Positions 8,583 through 18,112 of a stretch of 20,931 bases of DNA are shown piece by piece. Position 1 is the stretch's first letter; each line of letters starts with the position of its first letter. Position numbers and translations under genes: made by a program. The stretch lies in the NCBI GenBank assembly GCA_964017145.1, contig CAXHKQ010000174.1:1-20931 (forward strand), read 5' to 3'. The notes beneath the pieces were generated by a model, which was not told where the DNA came from, did no database searches, and saw nothing but the letters and a program-made list of their open reading frames with translations. Origin of the DNA: Agrocybe praecox. Taxonomy: Eukaryota > Basidiomycota > Agaricomycetes > Agaricales > Agrocybaceae.

Positions 8583-8919
8583 CCCGCTGGCGGAGCAAAT
8601 TGCATGAGTTGCAGTCAGCAGCAACTCAACTGGTCGCAGCAGCAGCAGCAGCAGCATAATTTCGCCCAACCTCCGATGCACCAGCATCAGCATCAGCATC
8701 AACATCAGCAGCAGCATGCCTACCCGGGTAGCGCTTGGGACATGAATGCACACCAGCTCAACGGTTCGAATATGAGCCTCAACATTATGCCGTCTTCGTA
8801 CTATCCGCAGCAGCAGCAACCGCCTCCTCAGGCATGGTTCAATGGGGGTTGGTCACCGCAGCCAGCGGGCATGTATCCGCCCATGTATCCGATGGGAATG
8901 GTGCCGATGGTGCCAGGCG
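8583..8919 (+). CDS. LUBEL: LUBEL exon: Gln/His-rich low-complexity segment
   Basis: Acceptor CTACTATTTTAG, donor GTAAGT, ending in phase 1. Product PAGGANCMSCSQQQLNW, then poly-Gln, then an alternating HQ tract, then a Pro/Met/Tyr-rich part (YPPMYPMGMVPMVPG). The CAG/CAT repeats make this stretch prone to length polymorphism. Confidence 0.82.
8636..8718 (+). repeat. CAG and CAG-CAT trinucleotide repeats in coding sequence
   Basis: An (AGC)n run at about 8636-8656 and a (CATCAG)n run at about 8678-8718 encode poly-Gln and an alternating His-Gln tract inside the LUBEL exon. Confidence 0.85.
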
Positions 8920-9037
8920 GTAAGTGAATTGAGCGGAAATGTTATGTCTTTAAAAGTATGACCCTCTCACAGTCCAACCAAATTAGGCACTACAAATAAC
9001 TCATTCATTCCTTTTCTGACCTTCTCATCTCTCACAG

Positions 9038-10282
9038 ACTACCGAGACCACCGATCGCGCGGCCCCTCGCGCAGCCATTCGCGTCCCGTCTCACCGGCCA
9101 TGAGCATCAAATCGCGCAAGTCCACGATTTCTTGCCGCCAGCCTCGCACTCCCATCATGGGATTCGGCGGTCCGTTCCACCCCAATCAGCACCATCACCA
9201 GCACCAACATCGTCGTACCGCAGACGACGGTCACGACATCGATGCGGCGGCCATCGACACGCTCAGCGACACCGACTACATGGACGACGACATCGACGAC
9301 GACGACTTCCGCTCGTTCAGCGGCGCCAGCGGCCAGCGTCGCAACAGCTCCGTCAGTGCGGCGATGCGGCCACGCGCACGCGGCCACGCCGGGGGCGGAG
9401 GTCGACACATGTCCACCGCGAGCAGCGCCGATCCCGGATCGGCGGACAGTGCTGCCGAGGCTTCAGCGGCGGCGGCCAACGGAAAGCAACGCCGGCTGTC
9501 GTATCGTGAACGACGAAGCGGATCCGCAGTGCGTCAGCTGGCTGCTGTCAAGAAGCCACCGGCGGAGAAGGTCTCCGCGGGCACATCGACGTCGGGCGCC
9601 AAATTGGCAGCGGTTCCGCCGACGCACCTGACGTCGCCCGACTCCGGTTCGGAGTCGGCCAACACGCGGGCGCTGGTCCAGGCGAAGATTGCGCAGAAAG
9701 TGGCGGTCGCTCAGCAATCGTCGTCGGTGGACGAGAGTTCGAGCGATTTCTGGCGGAAGCCGGCCAGCGGTGCTGACGGCGGCGTTCAGCCATCGCCGGC
9801 AAAGGTCGAGAAGCCGAAGAGGATCGTTGAGGCAGAAGTGGTGAAGCCGCAGTCGCCGCCAATTGAACCGAAGCGAATCCAATCGCAACCAATTCCGCAG
9901 CCACGGATCGAAGACAACTTGGCCAAATTGGTGATCAACGATGCGCCTGTCGGCCAGGTGGCAGCCGATGCTATCACAGCTGCTGACGCAGTAGCCGTCA
10001 CGGACGACAACGACGACGGACCAGTCGGACCGCCGCCAACGCCGCCCGACTTCGAGTGGGAGTGCGAGTTCTGCACGTTTGTCAATGAGCCGAACACGAA
10101 AATCTGCATCGTTTGCTGCAAGACACCAGTCCATGTGCCGGCACGCAAAACGGAGACCGCCGCCACAGTGACACCAGCAGCGGCGATTGACTCGCTGCCC
10201 GTGTCGGTGGCGACGTACCACAACAACAACAGCGGCAAGGAGACGTCGCCTCCGATGTCGAGCAGCGGCGACCGGAACAAAG
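9038..10282 (+). CDS. LUBEL: LUBEL exon: SR-like and acidic stretches, Ser/Ala-rich linker, NZF zinc finger
   Basis: Acceptor ATCTCTCACAG. The first two bases finish the Asp codon split by the intron. The product has an Arg/Ser stretch (RGPSRSHSRPVSP), an acidic segment (DDDIDDDDFRSF), a long Ala/Ser/Pro linker and then a RanBP2-type NZF finger near 10057-10137: FEWECEFCTFVNEP followed by KICIVCCKTP, giving the W-x-C-x2-C...N...C-x2-C pattern. NZF fingers of HOIP-family proteins bind ubiquitin or ubiquitinated targets. The donor AAAG|GTAAAA at 10283 leaves one base, which joins AG of the next exon to make Glu. Without splicing the frame ends at TAG 10327-10329. Confidence 0.88.
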
Positions 10283-10329
10283 GTAAAACGCGGAAGATCT
10301 CGTTCGTGTCGGGCACCAAAGCCAAGTAG
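10283..10329 (+). CDS. LUBEL: Read-through C-terminus of a short LUBEL isoform
   Basis: If the donor at 10283 is ignored, translation continues as GKTRKISFVSGTKAK and stops at TAG. A 3' UTR with AATAAA follows about 220 nt downstream. The predicted short protein would have the B-box and NZF finger but neither the UBA-like segment nor the RBR catalytic module. Confidence 0.6.
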
Positions 10330-10678
10330 ATGGATGTTCAAGAGTGTGTGCGTGTGTGTGTGTTGTTTGTCTGTAGTTTAGTCTGCATCCTCTATCGTCC
10401 ACTACATAATGCGAGTGCGAGTGTGTCAGTGTTATGTTTGTTCACGTGTAGTTCGAGTCACACACGCATACCGAATGTAAAACCCCGAACGAAACGCCAC
10501 CACACATATCCCATATGTAAACCATGTTAACCGAATATTTGTTGCTAATAAATTATGTGTTCTCGAACGAAAATCAACTCTGCATAGTTCTTTGTGTTTG
10601 CTTGGTTTTCGGGAGGAGTGTGGTTTGGTTTCGAGTTTGTAATGTTAAGTTTGTCCGTTTCTCCGATTGGAATTCCAG
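10330..10678 (+). other. LUBEL intron that doubles as 3' UTR of the short isoform
   Basis: GT-rich sequence containing a (GTGT)n run near 10345 and the poly(A) signal at 10547. It ends in the acceptor ATTGGAATTCCAG at 10678. No other gene seen. Confidence 0.6.
10547..10552 (+). terminator. Intronic poly(A) signal AATAAA
   Basis: AATAAA follows the TAG at 10327-10329. A GT/T-rich stretch (TTTGTGTTTGCTTGG at about 10590-10604, then GTGTGGTTTGG) lies 35-80 nt further on, the usual layout of a cleavage and polyadenylation site. Confidence 0.6.
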
Positions 10679-10830
10679 AGACCGAAAAGCCTGTGAAACA
10701 TTGGCTAGACGAGACTACCGATGAAGAGAAAGAGGACGCAGAAAACGTACAGGTGCATGTAGTTGAAATACACGCCGTTCCGGATACTGAAGTCGCTGAA
10801 GTGCCGATGGTCGCAACCGTCGAGAATATG
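10679..10830 (+). CDS. LUBEL: LUBEL exon: acidic segment ending VATVENM
   Basis: Two bases complete Glu with the single base left by the exon ending at 10282. 50 codons follow to the donor GTAAAT after ATG. The acidic product ETEKPVKHWLDETTDEEKED ends VPMVATVENM, matching the end of the next exon (SPTVATIEHM). Confidence 0.78.
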
Positions 10831-10896
10831 GTAAATGGCAGTTACGGATTTTTGTATCAGAATGAACCGAATTAACCAAAACCATTTTTATAAAAG

Positions 10897-10992
10897 CCGC
10901 ACGAGGACATTGACCTAATCAAATCAGTAATGGACAATGTGACTACTGATGAAGTGGTTGAATCACCGACTGTCGCAACTATCGAGCATATG
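10897..10992 (+). CDS. LUBEL: LUBEL small exon, first copy of a duplicated pair
   Basis: 32 codons in phase 0 at both ends. Acceptor TATAAAAG, donor GTAACA directly after ATG. Product PHEDIDLIKSVMDNVTTDEV continues to VATIEHM. Its first 34 bases nearly match those of the exon at 11060. Because 96 is a multiple of three, it can be included or skipped freely. Confidence 0.72.
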
Positions 10993-11059
10993 GTAACACC
11001 TTAAAATACACTGCGGTTGTGCCTAAGTCATTCAATTAACCCAGACGTTTATATTCAAG

Positions 11060-11149
11060 CCGCACGTGGATACTGACCTAATCCAATCAGACGACAAACC
11101 AGACGAAACAATCCAAGTCGATATTGTCGCAGAAATTGAGCCACGAATG
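11060..11149 (+). CDS. LUBEL: LUBEL small exon, second copy of a duplicated pair
   Basis: 30 codons in phase 0 at both ends. Acceptor TATTCAAG, donor GTAATA directly after ATG. Product PHVDTDLIQSDDKPDETIQV ends IEPRM. It is homologous to the exon at 10897 at its 5' end and has the same ATG|GTAA donor context. Confidence 0.72.
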
Positions 11150-11215
11150 GTAATATCTGAGATAAAGTTAGACACGATTCGCATTACATTCATACGCTTC
11201 TATTTCACATCTCAG

Positions 11216-11611
11216 CCGTCACCAATCAAGGACTTGGTTTCCATTGCAATCGAGAAAGCGTCTGACATTATCATCAAAACGCCCGTTCCTGAAGCGACCC
11301 CCGATCAAGCGCCCATCCCTCCTGTCATTATTCAACCCGATCAACCAGCGGCATCTACATCGTCTGCTCAACATCCCCAACTGGACGAGAGTATCCTGGC
11401 CTACATCGATCAGAGTCTGCGCAAATTGACAGAGGTTCCGCCTCCTCCGGCTCCGGTTTCACCGGCATTGCTCGCCACCTCCCCATCACCATCTCAATAC
11501 CACCATCATCATCATCAGCAACAGCAGTCGCATCACGGCAGCTACACCGAGCTGCCGGATCCGTTCGATATTCATCGGCGATCACCCTACTACGAGAGCA
11601 GCATGGATCGG
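11216..11611 (+). CDS. LUBEL: LUBEL exon: Pro/Ser-rich segment with His/Gln run
   Basis: Acceptor TTTCACATCTCAG, donor GTATTC, 132 codons in phase 0. The product opens PSPIKDLVSIAIEKASDIII, then a Pro-rich part, DESILAYIDQSLRKLTEVPP (a probable conserved helix), a short His/Gln run and YTELPDPFDIHRRSPYYESS. No domain named. Confidence 0.8.
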
Positions 11612-11676
11612 GTATTCAAATCAATTTCAATGCACATTCAAGCACATTTCTAAGCATTACAATCACCCCCCGTCAG

Positions 11677-14517
11677 GTATCGCCCTACCTCCCACAACAC
11701 GCCCATTTGCATCCGCATCTGGACCCCCTCACCCTCGCCCACGATCCATACCTGGCACATCAGCGCATCGCCGATCCGATGCGACCACTCGCCCATGCTA
11801 GCTTCCATGACGATTCACTGCAGCAACATCAACGTCTCATCGAAACCGTTCTGCAACTGGTCACCGCCTCTGGTAACCCTCGAATTGGCACCCTATCGAC
11901 GGCCGAGGCTGCCACCGCACTGCGCCTGCATCGCGGCCACTGTGGAGCCGCAGCGGCCGAATGCGTGCGCCAGCGCGAAGCCAAGTATGCGGACATTGTG
12001 GCGCGTGGCGTGTACGAGGGGGCGGACATTGTGGCCGCCCTGTCGGCGCACCAGGGCGAGTTGAACATGGCGCTGCTGCAACTGGCCCAGCAGTGGAATG
12101 CGCGCAGGGCGGGTCAGCAATTCGGCGGCGCCACGAGCATGATGACCTCAGTTGCTGGGGCAACGCCGAACGTGCTGAACGTATTCAACACGGCTGCGTT
12201 CAACGGTGGCGTGCCGCAGAATGGTGTGCCGACGCCCGATGGTAGTTGTGTGAGTGAGTGTTCGATTGGGTCGTCGGTGTCGGCAGAGGCGGCGAAACGT
12301 GTGCCGGAAGCCAGCACTACCGAAGAACCGCGGAGGGCAACTCCGGAGCGCGAGACGCCGGACAGCGAGGCTGCCGATACGCCGAACATGCTGCGCGACA
12401 TCGAAACGCTGATCGGCAACATGGAACGCAATCATATGCAACAGAATGCCGATATGTTGCGAACTATCGAGGATATGCTGAAGCAACAGAAGCAGCAGCA
12501 AGAGGAGGAGTTGGCGCTGCAGGTGCAGCAGACGGGTCAAGCAGATGAGGTCACACGAGAAGGAGCTGAGGAAGCGAGAGATAGGCATTTTGCTTTCTTC
12601 TCAGAGCGCATCGAGGCGGACGATGACGGAAGATCGGAGTACAGTGTCGCATCGGTGCCAGATGAAATCGAACATATCGTTTCCGATCCCATTACTATCG
12701 CCGATCAAATCGATACAAATCCTGTGAGACAGGACAAATTCATAGATCAAAAAGCATTTACACTTGATATAACACATTCAAATGCGACTAATCCGTTGCT
12801 CCCGGTATCACAGATGTCATCAAATACAGTAATCCATATGCAATCATTAGCTGATGGGTCAACTGAACAACCGCCGAAAACTGACGAGAATATTGCTGTG
12901 AGTGCCATCGATCAATCACAAGATAATGTTGAGCTGGATAATTCTGATGTAGTGAATAATGGATCGACTTTCGCATCACCTGCACCAAATGTAGAGCTAG
13001 AAGTGATAAATTCACAAAACGACAATATTGAAATTGAAGAACATACGCCAATTGTGAACGAATTTTCATTTGCATTGCCAGAGTATGAGCAACAAGAGCC
13101 ATTGGAAATTGTATCGCCAAATCACAATGAATTTTCATTCGCATTGCCATCACCAATTGTTGAGCAAGAGCAACAAGAACGAATTGAAATTGTATCGCCT
13201 AATCACAATGAATTTTCATTCGCATTGCCAGCACCAATTCTTGAGCAAGAACAAGAAGAACGAACTGAAATTGAATCGAATGCTCGCAATGACTTGCCTC
13301 TAAATAACGTCGATGCTTCTGATACAAGCAATGCATTTTCCTTTGTCTTACCGGTACCGATTCAACCGGTTGCAGAAAATAATGTCACACTTGACATTGT
13401 AGAAGAAATAATGTTGAATGGACATTCGAATGGCATCGAAACTGAGCAGCAGTACTCATTCATTCTACCGCCACCCATTGAACATGATGAATCAGATATC
13501 AACGAACAATTTGCTTTCGTACTGCCTGCTCCAATTTTCATTGATGACATCGAAGAAGTGGTATATGAGACCATTATCGGAACCACGTCAGAACTACCAG
13601 AGCAGATGAGTTACAGCAGCACCGAAATGCCAGAGTCTGATGGCAATTCGATTTCCTTTGATTTCCAGGCTGTAAATGAAAATCCCGAAATAGTAGAGGA
13701 ACCAGTATTAGATGAGAAACCTGACGCGGATTTGAATCTGCAACATGAGGTTATAGAAACTGAAAGTACCAACGTTGAACCCGAGCCAGACATCAATAGT
13801 ATTGAATCTGCAACGCATGAAATCGTCTCCGAGGAAAATACCTTCAATTCAGCTGTTGATATTCCGAATGAGTTCAACACAGCGGACATCACTGTGACTA
13901 TCGAAACCAACGGGAATAATCTCGACGAAATAACAATCCACGAAAATCCAGATGAAATTGCAACAATTGTTACGGAGACTACATCTCAATCAAACGATGA
14001 CGATCCAGAAAAACCCTCCGATCGCATGAACCTCTCCGAAATGGTGTCGGACACCAAGAAACTAATCCAACAAATGCGCGACGAACTGAACTCGGACATT
14101 GCAACGTTCACGTCCGAGGATGAGGACAGCTGCAGCCGCAGCTTGGATGACGACGATGACGTCAATGATGACTATGACGACAGGGACGAAACCTACACCT
14201 TGTCCGGAGAGGAAGGCGAGTGGAGCGACGAATATGAGGACGAAGATGGCGAACAAACGGACGGATACACCGATCCCGATGGCGAGCGCGGAGACGAGTC
14301 CGACTACACCGATGACGAGGTGCCACCCGAGTCGGACGTAGAGTACGAGGAGTATGAGGAGGAAGTGGAAATCGTCCAGTTTGACATTGCAAGTGCCGGT
14401 AACATTGCTGCTGGAGATCTGATGCAGATATCGACCGAGCAGGCTGTGTTCTTGCCGCCGGATGCGTTTTCGGATCAACTGGATGGGAACGAGGATCGAG
14501 TAGATTCCGAGATTACG
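11677..14517 (+). CDS. LUBEL: LUBEL long exon: UBA-like helices, FSFxLPxPI repeats, acidic tail
   Basis: Acceptor CCCCGTCAG, donor GTAATT, 947 codons in phase 0. Near the start (about 11827-12095) a helical segment includes LSTAEAATALRLHRGHCGAA and YEGADIVAALSAHQGELNMA; I read it as the UBA-like region of LUBEL (moderate confidence). A Gln/Glu-rich helix follows (DMLKQQKQQQEEELALQVQQ), then about 500 residues of acidic, Asn/Ile/Glu-rich disordered sequence. This holds six copies of a short motif around FSFALPxPI (13057-13536). The last part is very acidic (DDDDDVNDDYDDRDETY and further Asp/Glu runs up to 14370) and ends in IASAGNIAAGDLMQISTEQA and the segment before DSEIT. Base composition turns AT-rich after about 12600. 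Confidence 0.88.
13057..13536 (+). repeat. Six-copy FSFxLPxPI motif array in LUBEL
   Basis: Copies in order: NEFSFALPEYE, NEFSFALPSPI, NEFSFALPAPI, NAFSFVLPVPI, QQYSFILPPPI, EQFAFVLPAPI. The first three are nearly identical in DNA and spaced 69 and 81 nt apart, with the shared spacer EIVSPNHNEF; the last three have diverged. Confidence 0.85.
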
Positions 14518-14744
14518 GTAATTATGCGTAAAGAGAATTTCGATCAAAAGACTAAAATTCTAGTCCATTATACATTTTTTTTAATTTGCATAACTCTCAT
14601 ATTTCATACGCCATTCCAACGGCCTGTAAAATCTATCAATTCACGAAAAATAATGTTCATGATATACCTATAGTTCTGCTAAGCTATTCTACGGCTTTTA
14701 AGATAATTTGTATAATAATCTTCTCATGTTCATTATCATTTCAG

Positions 14745-16319
14745 TTGTCGGCAACCAATTTGAACTCCGAGCAGAACTCCGAATCGAACGTAATGGGACC
14801 AAATTCGATATCCGATGTGACGGCGACAACTACAAATGACATCAACGAGTCCGAAGAAATCTTTGCTCCTGCTCCTGCAATTGAACAAGAAAACAACTAT
14901 TCAAATGGATCTGCTCTGATTACAACAACGTCTTCAGAAACACTTCAAACATCAACGGCCACAGTCGTATCGGAAAAATCTGCTTCGCCTGATCAAAACG
15001 ACATATCAGAGAATATGGGAACATTGAGATCACTTGCTGAAAACGAACCAATGAATGAAGTTAACGGGAATGAAATTGCAGCAGTGGTTCAATCCGTTGT
15101 TGTCGATGACGCCTCCAATGAGTTGGTTAACCCTGTTCAAACAGACCTATCAGAGATTGTCGAAACAGTTAACCAACTGGTTGTTAGCGAAACGCCAAGT
15201 TCAAATACGTTATCTAGCGTGAATGTCACTGACAATGAAATATCTGCTCTAGGCCAATCTGGAAATGTTTCTCATTTAGATCAATCAACTGAGGTTGAAA
15301 CCAACGGTGCATTCGCCAATATCTCTTCGACAGCGAATAATTTAAATCACGACACATCTTCAACAGATATTGAAGCTATCCAAGTTGATCCTAGTCCATC
15401 TGAAACCAGTGAGAGTACTGCAACTCCAGATCAGATAACCATTACAGCAGTAGTCAAACCAACAGTCGCCAAACCGACCACTCCCAAAAAGACCTCAACA
15501 AAATCTACACCCTCAACAGCATCTGCGAAACCCGTCAAAACTACCATTGCTGCCAAAGCAAAAACAACCAAATCAACTAGCACCGCAACCTCTTCGACAA
15601 AACCGGCTGTCGCTGCTGCCGCCAAGCCAGCACTGCCGACCAAAAAGATACCCGTCCGCAAGGCCTCGCTGCCGGGCGTCCTCGGCTCGCTGAGCACCAC
15701 CAATGTGCGTGCCATGCAGCTGGAGTTCCTCAACAAATCAACAACATCTAGAGCGCCAGTGCAGGTTCCTGCGGGCAGCAAACCATCGAAAATCGTACCA
15801 CCCAAAGTCTATCCTAAACCGGGCACAGTGTCGAGTGCGCTCAGCGAACGCATAACCAAGTTCGTTAAACCGTCGTCGTCTACGCCAGATGCGACTAGTA
15901 TCAAGGAGACGAACGGTCGAAGCTCTACCACAAACGGTTCTACCGCAGGAGCATCATCATCGTCGTCATCAGCCGCAGCAGCAGCATCATCTTCATCGCA
16001 ATCAGCTGCGACAGCTTCGTCCTCTATGGCTTCGGCTTCTGGTAGCCAATCAGCTGCGATGGCCGGCCCGTCGGGCTCCAATGGCGGCGGAGCCAGTGGC
16101 AGCAAACCTCACTTCAAGATACCCAAGAAGAAGTACCACGAAACGTGCTTCAGTGATGACTATGAGTCGTCAACGACCGCCGGATCGCACGATGACGACA
16201 GTGAGGATGAAGACGACGATGATGCGGTGAAAACCACGAAGCGTCCAGCAGCCAGACGACAGCAGAGTATGCCGAATATTATGCGAGCCGAGGAGGAGGA
16301 GGAGGACATCAGCGTTGAG
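14745..16319 (+). CDS. LUBEL: LUBEL exon: Ser/Thr/Ala-rich disordered segment and acidic end
   Basis: Acceptor CATTATCATTTCAG, donor GTATTT, 525 codons in phase 0. The first half is acidic and Ser/Thr/Asn-rich. The second half is Lys/Thr/Ala-rich (TPKKTSTKSTPSTASAKPVK) and contains RKASLPGVLGSLSTTNVRAM, a poly-Ser/Ala run, then PHFKIPKKKYHETCFSDDYE, which looks like a conserved linear motif, and a final Asp/Glu run ending EEEEEDISVE. No folded domain. Confidence 0.85.
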
Positions 16320-16844
16320 GTATTTTTGTAATTCTTTTGTATTCTTGACCGACTTTTGTAACATCTCAAACAACATTTCGGGTTCCTCAACCCAAAATCA
16401 TCTTTTGATTGCATCGTTATCCCTTCCAACATTTCAAATTATCGAAAAACGAGATCCCAACGGGCAATCGCGATCCACAAGACATCTTTAGATCATCCAT
16501 AATGTGCAAAGATGTCCCTGGGATGTCTTGAGGATGATCTCAAGACCGCCTAACGGCAACCCAAGATACCATAAGATCTAGATGATCTGAGATCATCTAA
16601 ACCAAGTATTTAATACCAAGCGGATGTCTATTTAAGAGAATTAGATATCCGAAAACATCATCTCAGAGACATCTCATCGGGATGATGAACATCTCAATGG
16701 GATGTTGTGCGGACATCTCAATACGCTATGCATACGCTCTGTATTACCTATTGAGATGTCTGAGATCTGCTTCGATTTAGGATCTCGTTTGTCAATTGGG
16801 ATAACTCACCCCGTTCTCCGACCAACCTCCACCGCCTCCCGCAG
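16320..16844 (+). other. LUBEL intron (525 nt) with a MITE-like insertion
   Basis: Donor GTATTT, acceptor ACCGCCTCCCGCAG. Its core (16444-16793) is an inverted-repeat element; the rest is unremarkable. Confidence 0.75.
16444..16793. mobile_element. MITE-like inverted-repeat element
   Basis: The left end reads GAAAAACGAGATCCCAA and the right end is the near-exact complement TTAGGATCTCGTTTGTC. Inside are many copies in both orientations of GACATCT/AGATGTC and GATCATCT-type words, giving a palindrome-rich 350 bp unit without coding capacity. The superfamily is unknown and I cannot define a target duplication with confidence. Confidence 0.6.
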
Positions 16845-17423
16845 CAACGCGCCCGCCGCCTGCTCACCGAGCGCCGCGTCGCCAACTACCTGGAGGCCCA
16901 GCTGGCCGCCGAACTCATCGCCATGAACTTCACCGTCGACTCGGCCGTCTGGGCGGCCGGCGAATGCAGCACTCTGCAGCACGCCCTCACGCTGCTGCAG
17001 CAGGAGTGCGAACTGTGCACGGGCAGCTATCCGCTGACGGAGATCGTGACGATGCTGCGCTGCGAGCACAGCTGCTGCCGTGACTGTGCGCGCAACTACT
17101 TCACCATTCAGATCACCGAGCGCAGCATCAACGACTGCACGTGTCCGTTCTGCAAGCTGCCCGAACTGGCGCCGATGCAGTCGAATGGCGGCGAGGACGA
17201 CGTACTGGACTACTTTGCGCAGCTCGATGTGCTGCTGAAGACCATTCTGGACGAGACGGTGCACGATCTGTTCCAGCGCAAGCTGCGCGATCGTACGCTG
17301 ATGAAGGATCCGAACTTCAAGTGGTGCGTGCACTGTTCGTCCGGGTTCTTTGCGCGGCCGCGCCAGAAGCGGCACATCTGTCCGGATTGCGGGACGGTGA
17401 CGTGCGCGCAGTGCGCCGAAACG
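16845..17423 (+). CDS. LUBEL: LUBEL exon: pre-RING helix, RING1 and first half of IBR
   Basis: 193 codons in phase 0, sharply GC-richer than the preceding exons. The leading [20 protein letters not shown] helix precedes RING1. The RING1 ligands are [26 protein letters not shown] and [15 protein letters not shown]1 recruits the E2. A linker of about 50 residues leads to the IBR start: [12 protein letters not shown] and [17 protein letters not shown]. The intron at 17424 splits the IBR before its WxxxHxGxxC half, which the next exon supplies ([10 protein letters not shown]). Confidence 0.93.
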
Positions 17424-17526
17424 GTGAGTAGAATGGAGGCTTGGGCTCTGTCACCTTTGAATGACTTCAAGTAAGTTGTGCGTATTTCTTCAAATGGCAA
17501 CACATCTCTTCTGACCCTGATTCCAG

Positions 17527-17876
17527 TGGGAGCCCCAGCACGACGGCATTTCGTGCGAGCAGTTCGCCGCTTGGCGCGCCGCCAACAATCCCGAACTGCA
17601 GGCGGACTGCGTCAGCAAGCACCTGCAGATGTACGGCATCGACTGTCCCAAGTGCCGGTTCCGGTTCTCGTTGTCGCGCGGCGGTTGCATGCACTTTACG
17701 TGCACGCAGTGCAAGTACGAGTTCTGCTACGGCTGCGGCAAGCCGTTCCAGATGGGCGCCAAGTGCGGCGTGTCGGGAGTACTGCGGCCGGCTGGAGTTT
17801 GCATTCGCATCATCCGCGCAATTGTTTGTTCTATTTGCGAGACAAGGAGCCGCGCGATTTGCAGACACTGCTGACG
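17527..17876 (+). CDS. LUBEL: LUBEL exon: end of IBR, catalytic RING2, start of LDD (two frame disruptions)
   Basis: The acceptor CTGATTCCAG opens [24 protein letters not shown]2 follows: [20 protein letters not shown] then [16 protein letters not shown]. The cysteine of GGCMHF (codon 17686-17688) corresponds to the HOIP active-site Cys that forms the ubiquitin thioester. After GAKCGVS the frame breaks. The family continuation EYCGRL lies one base further on (17777-17794), and [20 protein letters not shown] lies after a second extra base (from 17799). The exon is 350 nt, two more than the 348 that would keep frame with its neighbours. Read literally, it stops at 17872-17874, after [15 protein letters not shown], losing the LDD. 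Confidence 0.9.
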
Positions 17877-17942
17877 GTGAGTGGACTTGATGGGATAAGA
17901 TTCGTTACGATTTGGATACGATTTGGATTCGTTCTGGCACAG

Positions 17943-18112
17943 ATGCACGAGATTCCGTTCAACACGGCGGCACCGGAAGTGTCGGATGCGCCGGATGGCA
18001 CGAGCAGCAGTTCGGGCAAATGTCCCATTCCCATACAGAAGGAAACGCCAACCGGTTTGGTGGATACGATCTGCCAGAACGATGTTGAGCGCAATCATGC
18101 GGGAATGTGCCG
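17943..18112 (+). CDS. LUBEL: LUBEL exon: LDD, first part
   Basis: The acceptor TTCTGGCACAG opens MHEIPFNTAAPEVSDAPDGT, then GKCPIPIQKETPTGLVDTIC and NDVERNHAGMC. The donor CG|GTAAGT leaves two bases; either downstream exon supplies the third (A or T), and both give Arg. The segment matches the part of the HOIP LDD that leads into its AGLCQAHYKEYL helix. Confidence 0.88.

Noticed and set aside
9463..10341. 292-codon antisense frame, with other antisense frames over 9100-10400
   Set aside because: Arg/His-rich shadow of a GC-rich coding exon with a verified NZF finger and matching splice sites on the + strand.
14062..14547. 161-codon antisense frame
   Set aside because: A Val/Ile-rich mirror of the Asp/Glu-rich LUBEL coding strand.
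15431..15805. 124-codon antisense frame with hydrophobic stretches
   Set aside because: Complement of a Thr/Ala/Lys-rich coding segment; the apparent membrane segments are artefacts.
17761..17800. A mini-intron instead of frameshifts after RING2
   Set aside because: The only GT...AG pairs are about 28-35 nt long and either give the wrong frame or delete the conserved EYCGRL; two single-base insertions explain all three frames.
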